64,000 bases of DNA, from positions 23,961,369 through 24,025,368 of the forward strand of contig CM054114.1 in the NCBI GenBank assembly GCA_028673005.1, given 5' to 3'. Positions 31,900-42,389 of this stretch are shown one piece after another. Origin of the DNA: Tanypteryx hageni (Eukaryota > Arthropoda > Insecta > Odonata > Petaluridae). The notes under the pieces are model-generated. The model was not told the origin of the DNA, did no database searches, and worked only from the letters and a program-made list of their open reading frames with translations. Every line of letters begins with the position of its first letter. Positions within the stretch are counted from its first letter, which is position 1. A program made the translations under genes and the position numbers.

Positions 31900-33130
31900 A
31901 TCACGAGGATTCTTAATAAAAGGCTGGATAAAAAGGCAGAAGAAATTCTAGGGAAGATCATTTCGGTTTCAGAAAAGGACGAGGAACTACAGATGCTATA
32001 GGAGTAGTTAGAATAATATCAGATAGGGCAATAGAGTTCAGTCAAGATATCTGCGCATGTTTCGTAGACTGGCAGAAGGCCTTTTGATATAGTAAATTGG
32101 GTAATGTTGATGAAGATATTAAGGATATAGGTGTAGACTGGAAAGACAGGAGACTGATCAGGAATCTATATGTGAATCAAGTTGTAAAGGTCAGGTTTGA
32201 GAATGTGGACACCTGCGGAATAAATATCGGTAGAGGAGTAAGACAGGGACTGCTGCCTATCGCCAACCCTATTCAATATATGAGGAGAAAGTCTAATGCA
32301 AGAAGCTTTAGAAGGCGCAGGAGATTTCAAAATTGGAGGAAGGATTATAAGAACAGTAAAATACGCAGGTGATCAAGTACTTCTAGCAAGAAAGGAAGAG
32401 AAACTCCAGAAAATGATAGATGGACTAGGGACAACAGGTTGAAAATACGGTATGCAAAGAAATACAGAAAAATCCAAGGTCATTCGAATATCGGGTAGAG
32501 AGAATCTGAACAAAACTATTGGGGAAAGCCATTAGAACAAGTTTCAGGATATAAAAACCTTGGAAGTATCATAACACGAGAGGCAAAATGTACGGATGAG
32601 ATCAAAACTAGAATAGGAAAAGCAAAAGCGGTTTTCAGGGGAAAGAAACATCTACTTACAAGGAATATAATAGAAGATATCAGAAAGAAGTTCATAAAAT
32701 GCTATGTATGGAGTATAGCTTTGTCCGGCGCAGAAACATGGACGCTAAGGAAAAATGACATCAAATATTTGGAAAGCTTTGAAATGTGGACTTGGAGGAG
32801 AATGCTGAAGATAAAATGGACAGATAGGATGAAAAACGATGAAGTGCTACGAAGAATAGGAGAGAAGCGAATGATTATACAGACTATCAGAAAGAGGAAG
32901 GCAAACTGGGTTGGACATTACCTGAGAAGTGGGAGAGTATAGTTAAAGACGTGTTAGAAGGAAAACTAGATGGGAAAAGGGAAAGAGTTAGAAAAAGTTT
33001 TCAGACGATTTGAAAGGGAAGGAGAGTTATCACGATAAGAAGAGGACAGCGGAAAATAAGAGTATTCTGAGAACCGGGTTTAACCAAGAATAATCATGGA
33101 CCTGTCTACGGACAGACTACCTATTATGAT
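31900..33130 (+). pseudogene. 5'-truncated RTE-like LINE
   Basis: It starts in the RT domain (FGFRKGRGTTDAIG), keeps a damaged catalytic block (CFVDWQKAF then a stop), a broken GVRQG region, and YAGD in place of YADD. From 32,721 to 32,942 the C-terminal block is intact and identical in kind to the 9.06-9.86 kb copy. The 3' UTR (aaccgggtttaaccaag; gacctgtctacggacag) ends at a partial (ATG)n tail that runs into (TA)n. Multiple frameshifts show it is old. Confidence 0.88.

Positions 33131-33132
<2 letters not shown>

Positions 33133-33194
<62 letters not shown>
33133..33194. repeat. (TA)n microsatellite
   Basis: A TA run joining the RTE tail to a Penelope-type tail. Confidence 0.95.
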
Positions 33195-33196
<2 letters not shown>

Positions 33197-33343
33197 ATGT
33201 CAACAAGGTGTTGGGATGAGGAAACCCAGTGAGCACTCACCAATCAGACGACTTCAGGTTGGCGAGGCCCCGGGGATGTCGAAGCGACACACGTAAAATA
33301 ACACAAAAACACAGAAACATCACAAAGGTAAAGCTTTCGGAAC

Positions 33344-33345
<2 letters not shown>
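33195..33345 (-). mobile_element. Penelope-type 3' tail module (minus strand)
   Basis: Matches the module at 24.86-25.03 kb in reverse (ggatgtcaacaaggtgttgg; cgaagcgacacacgt; aagctttcggaact). The hammerhead-like part is cut off by (TA)n. Confidence 0.7.
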
Positions 33346-33383
<38 letters not shown>

Positions 33384-33438
33384 CTACTATATACTACTTA
33401 TATATAACTACTATATATATATATATATATATATATAT
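33346..33438. repeat. (TA)n with short interruption
   Basis: Two TA runs separated by a small duplicated segment (actactatata-type). Confidence 0.9.
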
Positions 33439-33586
33439 TAACTAAAGGAAAAGAAAAGGTAATGATGAGGGTGGCAACAAGGTGTTGAGGGAAGCCCAGC
33501 GGACACTCACCAAGTTGAGGACCAAGCTGGCAGGCTGCTGGGGGCGTCGAAGAGACACGTAAAACACACGAACACAAAAACACACG

Positions 33587-33620
33587 CAAGCTTATCGGGC
33601 CTAAGCCCTTCTTCAGCGAA
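33587..33620 (-). ncRNA. hammerhead-like relic in Penelope 3' UTR (family 2)
   Basis: On the minus strand: CTGAAGA, extra A, GGGC-TTAG-GCCC, then GATA in place of GAAA, then AGCTT. Helix II is perfect, but GATA and a G before the outer arm would be expected to abolish cleavage. Confidence 0.35.
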
Positions 33621-33794
33621 AGAGTAACATAAAGTGACACACTGGGCGGGGAATGACAGGGTGATGTGGGAAGGTTGATGATTGGAGGAGGTGGGGAGTA
33701 GGAGGGGTGGATAGCCAATAAAGAGGGAGTGTGATGAGGTAGAGTTCGAATAGTTACAAAGTAACAAGGAAACATTGTAAGGGGGCTAATAGGG

Positions 33795-35342
33795 TTAGCG
33801 GAGGTTGAGGCCAGGCGGAGAGAAAGAGTCGAGAAGATGGATATGTGCTAGTTCCCAGTGTCGGAGAAGGGGGGCAGGAGTGTCATAGGGTAAAACGCGA
33901 ATAATCCTAACATTGTAGCAACTATTAAAGGGAACATTGTGGGTATTAGCATGTAATGCAACTGGGAGGGGGCGTCTGAGAGAAACGCTATTCCGGTGAC
34001 CGTTCATTCGGATGTTTAACGGATTGCTGGTGAGGCCTACGTAAAACGCGGGACAAAGGGTGCAGGTAAGGAGGTAAATGACGTTACGGGTGGTGCAGTT
34101 GCTTCTGGAGGTGATGGGGTAGGTGATGTTGGTGGAGGGACTCGAGAAAGAAGATGATGGTAGGTGGATAGGGCAAGTGAGGCAGCGAGGTTTTCCGCAG
34201 GGGTGGGAACCTATTGCAAGAAGCGTGGTAGAAGTGGGATGATCCTTCCTCCACAAGATATTTCCCAAATTTGGGGGCCGGCGGAAGGAGAGGAGCGGAG
34301 GATTGGCAAAAAGGTTGATAAAGAGGGACTGATGGGAGGAAGAGGTAAGAATTGGGTGGGCAGCATGAAGGATTGTTTTGAGAGCTTCGTGGATACCAGG
34401 ATGGAAAAGTGTCGTAAGAGTGAGTGGAGGGGTAGATGCAGGAATAGTGGGTGTGTGAGGATGAGATCCAATGTGGGTAGGCGTCATCGCCCTATGGATC
34501 TGTTCGCGGACCAAGACTGGAGGGTAACCACGTTTGAGAAGAGCATCCTCGAGGACAGAGTAATACTCTAGAAGGGATGCTCTATCGGAACAAAGCCTCC
34601 ATCCTCGACGAGCAAGGGCATAGGGGATAGAGGTTTTGGTATGAAGGGGATGGCAGCTATCAAAGTGGAGGTATTGGAGGCTGTTGGTGGGTTTGATGTG
34701 AACACAGGTGCGGATTTGGCTGTCTTGAAGGTAAAGATCGACATCCAGGAATGTGATGTGGGAGGTAGAGGATTGGTGGGTGAAGGACAGTGAAGGATGG
34801 GAGGAGAGACGCGAGAGAAAGGAAAGGAGAGAGTCAGGTCCATGCGTCCAAATGAGGAAGACATCGTCGATGTATCTCAGCCACAAAAGTGGTCTGAGTG
34901 GAACGTTGAGGAAGAGTCTTTCCCATTCTCCAAGGTAGCAATTGGCGTATGAAGGCGCCATTCGGGTGCCCATCGCAGTGCCTCTAATTTGAAGGTAGTG
35001 ACGACCATCGAAAGAGTAGTTGTTAAATTTGAGCACCATTGCTGCCAAGTCTAATAAGAAATGGGAGGAAGGTCTTGCGTCGGGTGGTCTTGAGTCCAGG
35101 AGTTTACTAAGGGCAGAGAGTCCATCATCGTGGGGGATGTTTGTGTAGAGGGAACAGACATCGATAGTGGCCAAAATGGTATTGGGTGGGAGAGGAAAGG
35201 GGAGGTGTTTGAGACGTTTGAGAAAGTGGTTAGTGTCTTGGATGAAGGAAGGGAATTGACGAATGAGAGGTTGTAGGTGGGAGTCAACGAAGGCGGAAAT
35301 GCGTTCTGTAGGGGAATTAAAGCTGGCAACAATCGATATCAT
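33795..35342 (-). CDS. Penelope-type reverse transcriptase with GIY-YIG endonuclease (N-terminally truncated)
   Basis: 515 residues, uninterrupted to the stop at 33,795. RT motifs are NSPTERISAFVDSHLQPL near the start, TIDVCSLYTNIPHDDG (D61), IRGTAMGTRMAPSYANCYL (120-137) and YIDDVFLIW (157-165, catalytic DD). A linker with CGKPRCLTC (382-390) precedes a GIY-YIG nuclease: VIYLLTC (421-427), FYVGLT (433-438) and the R-x-x-x-H pair (445-449). Such proteins copy their RNA at a nick made by GIY-YIG. The usual N-terminal ~200 residues are missing, with no upstream continuation, so it is not expected to be functional although the remaining frame is clean. The first codon of the frame is merely the first ATG after the break. 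Confidence 0.92.
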   Translation of the reverse strand: MISIVASFNSPTERISAFVDSHLQPLIRQFPSFIQDTNHFLKRLKHLPFPLPPNTILATIDVCSLYTNIPHDDGLSALSKLLDSRPPDARPSSHFLLDLAAMVLKFNNYSFDGRHYLQIRGTAMGTRMAPSYANCYLGEWERLFLNVPLRPLLWLRYIDDVFLIWTHGPDSLLSFLSRLSSHPSLSFTHQSSTSHITFLDVDLYLQDSQIRTCVHIKPTNSLQYLHFDSCHPLHTKTSIPYALARRGWRLCSDRASLLEYYSVLEDALLKRGYPPVLVREQIHRAMTPTHIGSHPHTPTIPASTPPLTLTTLFHPGIHEALKTILHAAHPILTSSSHQSLFINLFANPPLLSFRRPPNLGNILWRKDHPTSTTLLAIGSHPCGKPRCLTCPIHLPSSSFSSPSTNITYPITSRSNCTTRNVIYLLTCTLCPAFYVGLTSNPLNIRMNGHRNSVSLRRPLPVALHANTHNVPFNSCYNVRIIRVLPYDTPAPLLRHWELAHIHLLDSFSPPGLNLR

Positions 35343-36235
35343 AATTCTAAAACATTTAAAATTGCGAAAGAAAAACTCCCTGCGCTACTGATTTTAGATT
35401 AACCGTGTGAATAAAATTGGGGAAGGACTCACTTGGAATCGAACTGGGTAGCTGTAAATTCGGAATGAAAATTATGCCCCGGGGCTAGTCTCCGAGAAGG
35501 GCTAGCCTTACACCATGTTTCGTGCCCATCGCTCCATTCATGAATACAATGTTAGTGGGGAGACATATTCACACACACACGCACACAAGGATAGCTAGGA
35601 GATCTAATAATACTACTTTCAATTGTTTGGAAAGTAGGCTGAAAATAAGTCGATAAGATATTTACAGTTATACAACGGTAGTTGGATGTTTGCTCCATAG
35701 TTGGCGGTAAAGAGCACAATTAAATTGACATGCATATAGCGACAATGGCCACATTTGTTTTCATTGGTAAATCGCTGTAAATATTAATTGATGATAGTGA
35801 AATTACGTTATCCAACAGAACTGCGTAAGTCAAATTGCTTATGTATTCCGTCATTTTGTGTTCCAAGCACAGTATTGTAGGAAAGTGTCATGGTAACTGT
35901 ATTTATTGTTTTCAATTTATTCCAAGATTTCATTTTTAAAGTTCATGTATCTTGTATGTGAGTACTATCTTTAATTGTCCTTTTGGCTCCAAAAAGATCA
36001 AGCTCAAAGTTTATATTATCTGTATGAAAATCATTTCACGAATCTGAAGTGACCAACTCATGAGTTTCTGCATAGCTGTAATATCATTATATAATAATTC
36101 TTAAGTGTGTTTTATACAAATTTGTATCAATCTGTCCGCCTGTCCCGGTATTTTTTGAACATTTCCCAATGGAATTAAGAGCTAAAACTTTCAGAGTCGT
36201 TAAACCCTTATGAGTTGATCACTGAAAAAATCAAA
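35343..36235. other. anonymous sequence
   Basis: A tRNA B-box-like ggaatcgaactggg occurs at 35,432 and a CA run at 35,570. No gene recognised. Confidence 0.4.
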
Positions 36236-36807
36236 CATATCGGAAAAAGTCCCGGAATAGACTACGGGAGACGATTATATTTTCCCATATGTTTACACGG
36301 GAATTTCGATTTTTCAGTGTGCAAGGTTTATTTCTTTCATACATTAAGATATTTAAATATAAACCAAGCTTCTCCAATTTTCTTTTATTCGAAGGCTAAT
36401 ACTATAATATATCTTATTCTTGCAATGTTTAGAGGTTACACGGAAGAATTTGTCAGAAACACGCCTTTATTTTCGAGATTTTATAACTTTTTCGTAGTCT
36501 TTCCGGGTGTTGCCAAGGCGAACCTCATTGTTGCCTCCGATTGAATTGGCGTCCATTAAGCCTTCAAATAGACGAATGAATTACATTAATCGCTTCGCGC
36601 AATGTCAAAACTTAATAGATTGCAACGTTAATAATTGAAGAATATTATTATTCAGTAAACATGCGAAGAGGAAGAATAACGGAGCCAAAGAGTGGCAAAT
36701 CAAGTCGTGTATATTGATGGCAGAACGTAATAAATTTTAAGCGATTCATTTTCTGGGAGAATTCAAATGATTGTCAGGAATTTAATAATTAATCAAACAA
36801 ATATATT

Positions 36808-36866
<59 letters not shown>

Positions 36867-36975
36867 TTTTTTTTACACACACACACATTCAGAATTTATA
36901 TTTTAATCACATTACAAAATCCCGTTGGTGTTCAACTGGTAATTCCGCTCGTATCTAATAATCCCAAACAGGTTA
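36236..36975 (+). repeat. interspersed repeat family D, long copy (pair member 1)
   Basis: About 730 bp that match 39,661-40,400 along nearly the whole length (e.g. gttgccaaggcgaacctcat; attcagtaaacatgcgaaga; aagagtggcaaatcaagtcg). An internal (TA)n lies at 36,812-36,864. A degenerate B-box sits near 36,247. Confidence 0.75.
36812..36864. repeat. (TA)n microsatellite
   Basis: A TA run at the same position as the run in the paired repeat copy. Confidence 0.95.
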
Positions 36976-37639
36976 AACGATAATTAATAGGATCTGCGAG
37001 AGAAAATTCAAAGATCCTTCGAAATTCGCGATCAAAACTCGTACAGTGGTCTCCTAATATTGGACATAGCCACGAATCTGAAGCGATCGACGACTGTTCA
37101 AAACACACCCCGATCGAATAGGAACACAATCTTTATGCACACGTACTTTCCTTCGTCTTAAATTACCCATATCCCTTCATTTAAAAACGATGTGAATACA
37201 TCAAGTAAATGGACGTATTTATGTTCAATACTACGTCGTGGCAGTTCTAACTTACGGCTTCAGTTCAGAATCACAATTGGGCGATCGAATTTCAACACCG
37301 ATCACACATACTTGATTTAATTAACATCCGTCAAAGCGGTTTAGCAGATGAAAGTTCAGACGGACGGACGGACGGACCAGTCGTGCCCTACCGCTTCGCC
37401 GGTAAAAAATTAAATAAATTAAAAACAAAAATTATAACGAAATATTTCCAACACCCTAATGAGTTGTTAACGAAATGCTGAAATTTGGCTCTGCTGGAAT
37501 CGAACCAATGACGTTATATTACGAGATACAAGCTTTTCAAAACACCCAACGAAACACGGCGAGGGCAAATCAGGCAAATTATTATGCAAATCTGACCAAT
37601 GGCGCTAAATATTTTAGCATTCAATTCTTAAACTCAATG
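36976..37639. other. anonymous sequence
   Basis: Contains a gacggacggacggacgg run at 37,359 and a B-box-like tggaatcgaacc at 37,495. No gene recognised. Confidence 0.4.
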
Positions 37640-37960
37640 ACTTTCTACATATCTGGAACATTTCTATAAATTCCAAATACACAATAACAAATATTTTAAG
37701 AAACCGAGGCAAGTTTATACTACAAAGAACAGAAATAAACTCAAGCCATAGCTTTCTGATGTTGGATATAGCCACAAAGCTCTAACAATTAAGAAAAGTA
37801 AAAGGAGCGTTGCTAATTGTTTGAAGTAACTAAGAGCAATTGTCAACAATAGACGTCGGTAGGTGGCGTGGTTGTGGCAGCTAAAGTTATAGGATATCTT
37901 TTAAACGATACACTATAAGGGAAAATGCTTCAAACAAAAGTTAATGCAGCTATTGATACA
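37640..37960 (-). repeat. interspersed repeat family C, partial copy
   Basis: Shares ctaacaattaagaaaa, ggagcgttgctaa, gtcggtaggtggcgtggt and tggcagctaaa with 30.86-31.0 kb. Confidence 0.6.
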
Positions 37961-38649
37961 AGAGGGGGAGAATGATAGGGAGGGAGGTGAGTGTGATAGG
38001 GGGAAGGAAGTGAGGGGAGGTAAATCTAAAATTCCGGTACATATTTATTTGTATTATAAGCAGAATCGCCCTTTCTCAGTGTCATATTTCACCGGGATAT
38101 TCCTTTTGGGAACATTTTAAGAACAAAGCCTGTGTTTTTTTAATTTCCTCGGTATATTCTCCTGCCTTCTTCCTCCCCTCGCCATTCACTTCTATCTGTC
38201 GTGATCTGTTCTTTTCTTTCCTTACCTATATCTTCATGTTTTCTTTTAATCCGCCCTTAAATTCTCCTATCAAATTTTTACTCTCGCCATATACGAAGTA
38301 TAGAGAAGGTAGGTATTTATAGACAAACGCAGCCGGGAGTAAAAAGTGGACAATAAACTAGATTGCTCCTCTAAAACGTCTAGGAGTTTATCTACGGAAC
38401 TACTATCCGTGTCTCCTTCCCCCCGTCCTCCTAACCGACCTGCACGCTTTAATCTGCCGCCAGGTGTCCTCGTAAAGCGCTCAGAAACCCAACAAAATAG
38501 CATAATTTCAAAGGGGGAGAAAAAGGTTGTGTGTATGTTCGGGTGGAGAGAAATAAGCACAGAGAATCCAAAAAGGTGACAATTAGGAATTCATCCCGCA
38601 AGGTCTTCTCGCTAGATTAAGGATACGAGGACAGTTTTTGTTGCTAAGA
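37961..38649. other. anonymous sequence
   Basis: A short GA-rich patch (37,965-38,025) and the family C edge palindrome (cgccatatacgaagtatag near 38,285). No gene recognised. Confidence 0.4.
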
Positions 38650-39090
38650 TTGAAAGTCCCGAGTTCTATTCCAGGAACTATCCTTCCCATTTGATTTACA
38701 TGGGAAATCTGCGAAATCCATCTTGCAGGGTAATGTTCTCTCGCACATTTAAATGTCTTAGAATTGCAATATCGGAGAGAGTTTTGTACTATTCTCTGGG
38801 GAAATGAATGAAGATTCTAATTTTTATGGCAGGATTTTCTTATCGATCGTATTTCTTCGAATTTTGCGTAAATGCTGGCGATTTTATAGTTTTTATCACT
38901 CATTGCGTGAGTGTTGCCATGGAAACGACTGTTGTTGGATTCAGATTAGTTAGGTGTGGCGATTCTAATTGTTATCGTAGAGCTTCTTTGCTTATCGATC
39001 GCATTTCTTCGAATTTCGCGTAAATACTGGCACTACGTGAGTGTTGCCATAGCGACAACTATTGTTGGACTCAGATTCGGTGTAGTCTAT
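38650..39090 (+). repeat. interspersed repeat family D with internal ~152-bp duplication
   Basis: Begins with a B-box-like agtcccgagttctattccag, then gatttacatgggaaatc. The block cttatcgatcg..atttcttcgaattt occurs twice, starting 38,839 and 38,991 (period 152), each followed by gagtgttgccat and attgttgga-type sequence. Confidence 0.6.
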
Positions 39091-39256
39091 TACTACGCTT
39101 CTCTACCTTTTTCGGTTATGTGCCCATTGTTAATTTTCAACATTGTGGTTAATTTTCAGCGTTGTCGTGTACCCTTCGCCCCACCCTATCTACCTACTCG
39201 CATTTATTTATTTCAATCAATCATTATAAACAGCTGCTTTTTACATATATAGGATT

Positions 39257-39258
<2 letters not shown>

Positions 39259-39310
<52 letters not shown>
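39259..39310. repeat. (TA)n microsatellite
   Basis: A TA run before a Penelope-type foldback. Confidence 0.95.
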
Positions 39311-39311
<1 letters not shown>

Positions 39312-39634
39312 CAGCTACGGGAAAGGAAAGGTAAAATGGATATATGGATGTCAACAAGGTGTTGGGATGAGGAAACCCAGTGAACACTCACCAATCAGAC
39401 GACTTAAAGTTGGCGAGGCCCCGGGGATGTCGAAGCGACACACGTAAAAGAACACTAAAACACAGAAACATCACAAACGTAGAAGCTTTCGGAATTATTC
39501 CTTCATCAGCTAAAGAGAGAGTTTTAGTGTTCTTTTACGTGTGTCGCTTCGACATCCCCGGGGCCTCGCCAACCTGAAATCGTCTGATTGGTGAGTGTTC
39601 ACTGGGTTTCCTCATCCCAACACGTTGTTGACAT

Positions 39635-39637
<3 letters not shown>
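39311..39637. mobile_element. Penelope-type tail foldback (large inverted repeat)
   Basis: A minus-strand module (39,311-39,520, including the hammerhead-like motif) is followed by a plus-strand copy (39,521-39,637) lacking it. The shared arms are over 110 bp with few mismatches. The layout repeats that seen at 7.15-7.35 kb. Confidence 0.75.
39479..39513 (-). ncRNA. hammerhead-ribozyme-like motif (family 1)
   Basis: Minus strand: TTAG, CTGATGA, extra A, GGA-ATAAT-TCC, GAAA, GCUU, CTAC. The outer arm pairs three of four bases. Otherwise it is as at 24.86 kb. Confidence 0.4.

Positions 39638-39668
<31 letters not shown>
39638..39668. repeat. (TA)n microsatellite
   Basis: A TA run separating the Penelope-type foldback from a family D repeat. 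Confidence 0.95.
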
Positions 39669-39670
<2 letters not shown>

Positions 39671-40238
39671 TGTAAAAAGTCCTGGATTCGACTCCAGGAG
39701 ACTATTATATTTTCCCATAAGTTCACACGGGATTTTTGATTTTTCAAGGTGCAAGGTTTATTTCCTTCATTCATTGGAATATGTAAATATTGACCTAAGT
39801 TCTCCATTTCTATTTTATTCGACGGATGAAACTATGAAATATCTTATTCTCTCAATGTTAAGATGTTACACGGAATAATTTGCCAGAAACACGCATTTCT
39901 TTATGAAATTTTATGTCTTTTTCGTACTCTTTCCGGATGTTGCCAAGGCGAACCTCATTGTTGCCTCCGATTGAATTAGCGTCTATAAAGCTTTCAAATA
40001 GACGAAAGAATTGCGTTATTCGCTTCGCGCATTGTCAAATTTTATAGATTGCAACGTTAATAATTGAAGAATATTATTATTCAGTAAACATACGAAGAGG
40101 AAGAATAACGGAGCAAAAGAGTGGCAAATCAAGTCGTGTATATTTATGACAGTCCGTAATAAATTTCAAGCGCTTCATTTTCTGGGAGAATTCAAATGAT
40201 TTTCAGGAATTTTTTAATTAATAAAACAATTACATTTA

Positions 40239-40287
<49 letters not shown>

Positions 40288-40400
40288 ATTTTACACACAC
40301 ACACACCTCAGAAGCTATCAATCAAACTGCAAAGTCCCGTTGATGTTCAAAGGATAATTCCGCTCTTGTCCAATAATATCATTAAAGGTTCCCTTAAACG
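39661..40400 (+). repeat. interspersed repeat family D, long copy (pair member 2)
   Basis: Partner of 36,236-36,975. The B-box is better preserved here (cctggattcgactccagg at 39,684), followed by ttttcccataagttcacacg. Confidence 0.75.
40242..40286. repeat. (TA)n microsatellite
   Basis: A TA run inside the family D copy. Confidence 0.95.
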
Positions 40401-40690
40401 CAATAGGCCGTATTTGTACATTTCCATTGTTGAAAAGATTAAAAACTCACACTTTTTTTTCGATCAAAAGCGAATATTTACGCTAATTCGGTATGAATTT
40501 GAATTCTGCCTCCAACAATTATGAACTCCGTTCTTTCGGCTAGATAACTGTCTTTTCTCCGAGTTCCTATTTCAAGTTTAAGTGGTTTGAAAATGCATCT
40601 TTAGAAAGCCTTGCACTGAATTCCACTTCTAAAATCTTATATATTTTTGCGATTTTCGACGTTCCTCGTCGGTTGCGCTAGTAAACCTTA

Positions 40691-40909
40691 CCTGCATGTA
40701 GGGATACGATATCGAAACGGAAGTATCGATACCGTAATCATATGATGTTTCGAATGAAAAGTATCGATGCCACAAAAGTATCGGACCGAAAGTGCCGACG
40801 TCACTAGAAAATCGAAAGAAAAGAATCGAGTGCAAAAGTACTTGGTATCGAAAGGAAATTACCGATGTGAGTAAAGTATCGATACTTTTTTCGTATCCCT
40901 ACCTGCATG
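40691..40909. mobile_element. hAT-type MITE with 8-bp target duplication
   Basis: The element 40,699-40,901 (203 bp) has inverted ends TAGGGATACGA and its reverse complement, and is flanked by the perfect 8-bp repeat CCTGCATG (40,691-40,698 and 40,902-40,909). 8-bp duplications with TAGGG-type ends fit hAT elements. Four or more variants of agtatcgata recur inside, resembling subterminal transposase-binding repeats. Non-coding. Confidence 0.85.
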
Positions 40910-41590
40910 CCAAATTTCATATTTCTAATCCTTCTAGAAGTGCATACCTAAGAGTTTTACGTCAGTCAGTGAGTGAGGCAGAAGTATCTTTATTATCATA
41001 GATAAGTATTTGTACAGCAGTATATTAACGTGAAGCCTACGTTAGGCTGTCACGCAAATTTTTTACGTTTACCGAGAATCTCTGAGACCTAGTAGAAGGT
41101 TGAAACAAAGGAAGGAATGCTCGCTTAAGATATTAGGATGAGCGGTGACGTGCAAAAGACCCGGGTTCGTATCCAGGAGACGATTTCTGTGATCGACCGA
41201 TGAACGCAGCAGATTAATTGTTTGCATTTTAAAATTACTTATAAGCGCAGTACGAGCTCTGTAATTTAACTTGCTCACGTGAAAAACCACGAAATTTATT
41301 ATAACAGTCAAGAAAAATTGTTCTGGATAAGCTCAAAAACTTGAATTTTAATCCGAAGAAAAAAACGAGTGATTTTAAAAAATTTAACATTGAAAAATTG
41401 CTGTTGCCATGTGTAATTCACTCATTATTGCCAGACTCTGCGCAAACTCTCGGTAGATCTGCACAGTGCTGTATATTTAATTCAATATCATTTCTGAATT
41501 GTCACGAACGATTTTGTCATTCAGTCATTTCCAATATTATTCACACAGACGCTACAATTGGGAGCAGGTCCCTGTGGCAGCGGATCCCCA
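40910..41590. other. anonymous sequence
   Basis: A tRNA B-box-like gacccgggttcgtatccagg lies at 41,158 (family D relative). No gene recognised. Confidence 0.4.
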
Positions 41591-42015
41591 TCACAACTCA
41601 ATGCAAAATACCCAAATTACATAATAAAAATTGGGTTTACTTAATACAAAAATATAACCTTTTTTGATACCACTTCCTATACACTATCTACAACTTCTTG
41701 TCTTCAAGTCACAGGAACTCCCGTCACAACAGCTTTGGTACCACACAATACTTCATGCCCAAATTACATAATAAAAATTGAATGCACTTAATACAAAAAT
41801 ATAACCTTTTTGATACTATTTCGTATACACTATATACTACTTCTTAACTTCAAGTAACAGGAACTCCCGTCACAACAGCTTAGGTATCACTCAATACATA
41901 ATGCCCAAATTACATAATAAAAATTGAATGTACTCAATACAAAAATATAACAATAAAACATACAACTTCTTTTACTTAAAATCACAGGAACTCTCGTCTC
42001 AACAGCTCAGCTACA
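41591..42015. repeat. ~147-bp tandem satellite (three units)
   Basis: cccaaattacataataaaaa starts at 41,611, 41,758 and 41,904 (periods 147 and 146). Each unit continues with aatacaaaaatataac and ggaactcccgtcacaacagc. The last unit lacks about 30 bp. Copies are over 85 percent alike by eye. Confidence 0.85.
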
Positions 42016-42330
42016 AATTTCAACGTGTTTCATTTGTTATTTGTCCATACAACTAAAATAATTTAGAATAAGCAAATAATCTTATATGAATGTTTATTTA
42101 AATTATTTCCTTTCGTTTCTTGGACGAATTTCAGGAGTCTGTTGTCGTCATATTGAATTATATGTTGAATTGCGTATTAAGTAGCGTTTTGGGAGAGACG
42201 AGTATATTTCAGAAACGAAACTTAGTCTTGAGGATTAGTTTTTGAAATTTCGATAGCGTAAATGATACTCAGAGCCTGTCCAAATTTTCCTCTGTATCAT
42301 TGACTTCAAAAATGCGTATTATATATTGTG

Positions 42331-42332
<2 letters not shown>

Positions 42333-42387
<55 letters not shown>
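42333..42387. repeat. (TA)n microsatellite
   Basis: A TA run before a Penelope-type tail. Confidence 0.95.

Positions 42388-42389
<2 letters not shown>

Larger units (their letters stand above)
33439..35342 (-). mobile_element. Penelope-like element, 5'-truncated
   Basis: Contains a long ORF followed by a 350-bp 3' UTR on the minus strand. The UTR carries the series ctgaagaagggcttaggccc, gataagcttgcgtg, acgtgtctcttcgacg and aacaccttgttgcca, the same order as the small tail modules. It ends at (TA)n. The 5' break at 35,342 lies inside the first RT motif. Confidence 0.88.

Noticed and set aside
34164..34571. Plus-strand frame opposite the Penelope-like ORF
   Set aside because: Antisense shadow of the RT/GIY-YIG coding sequence.
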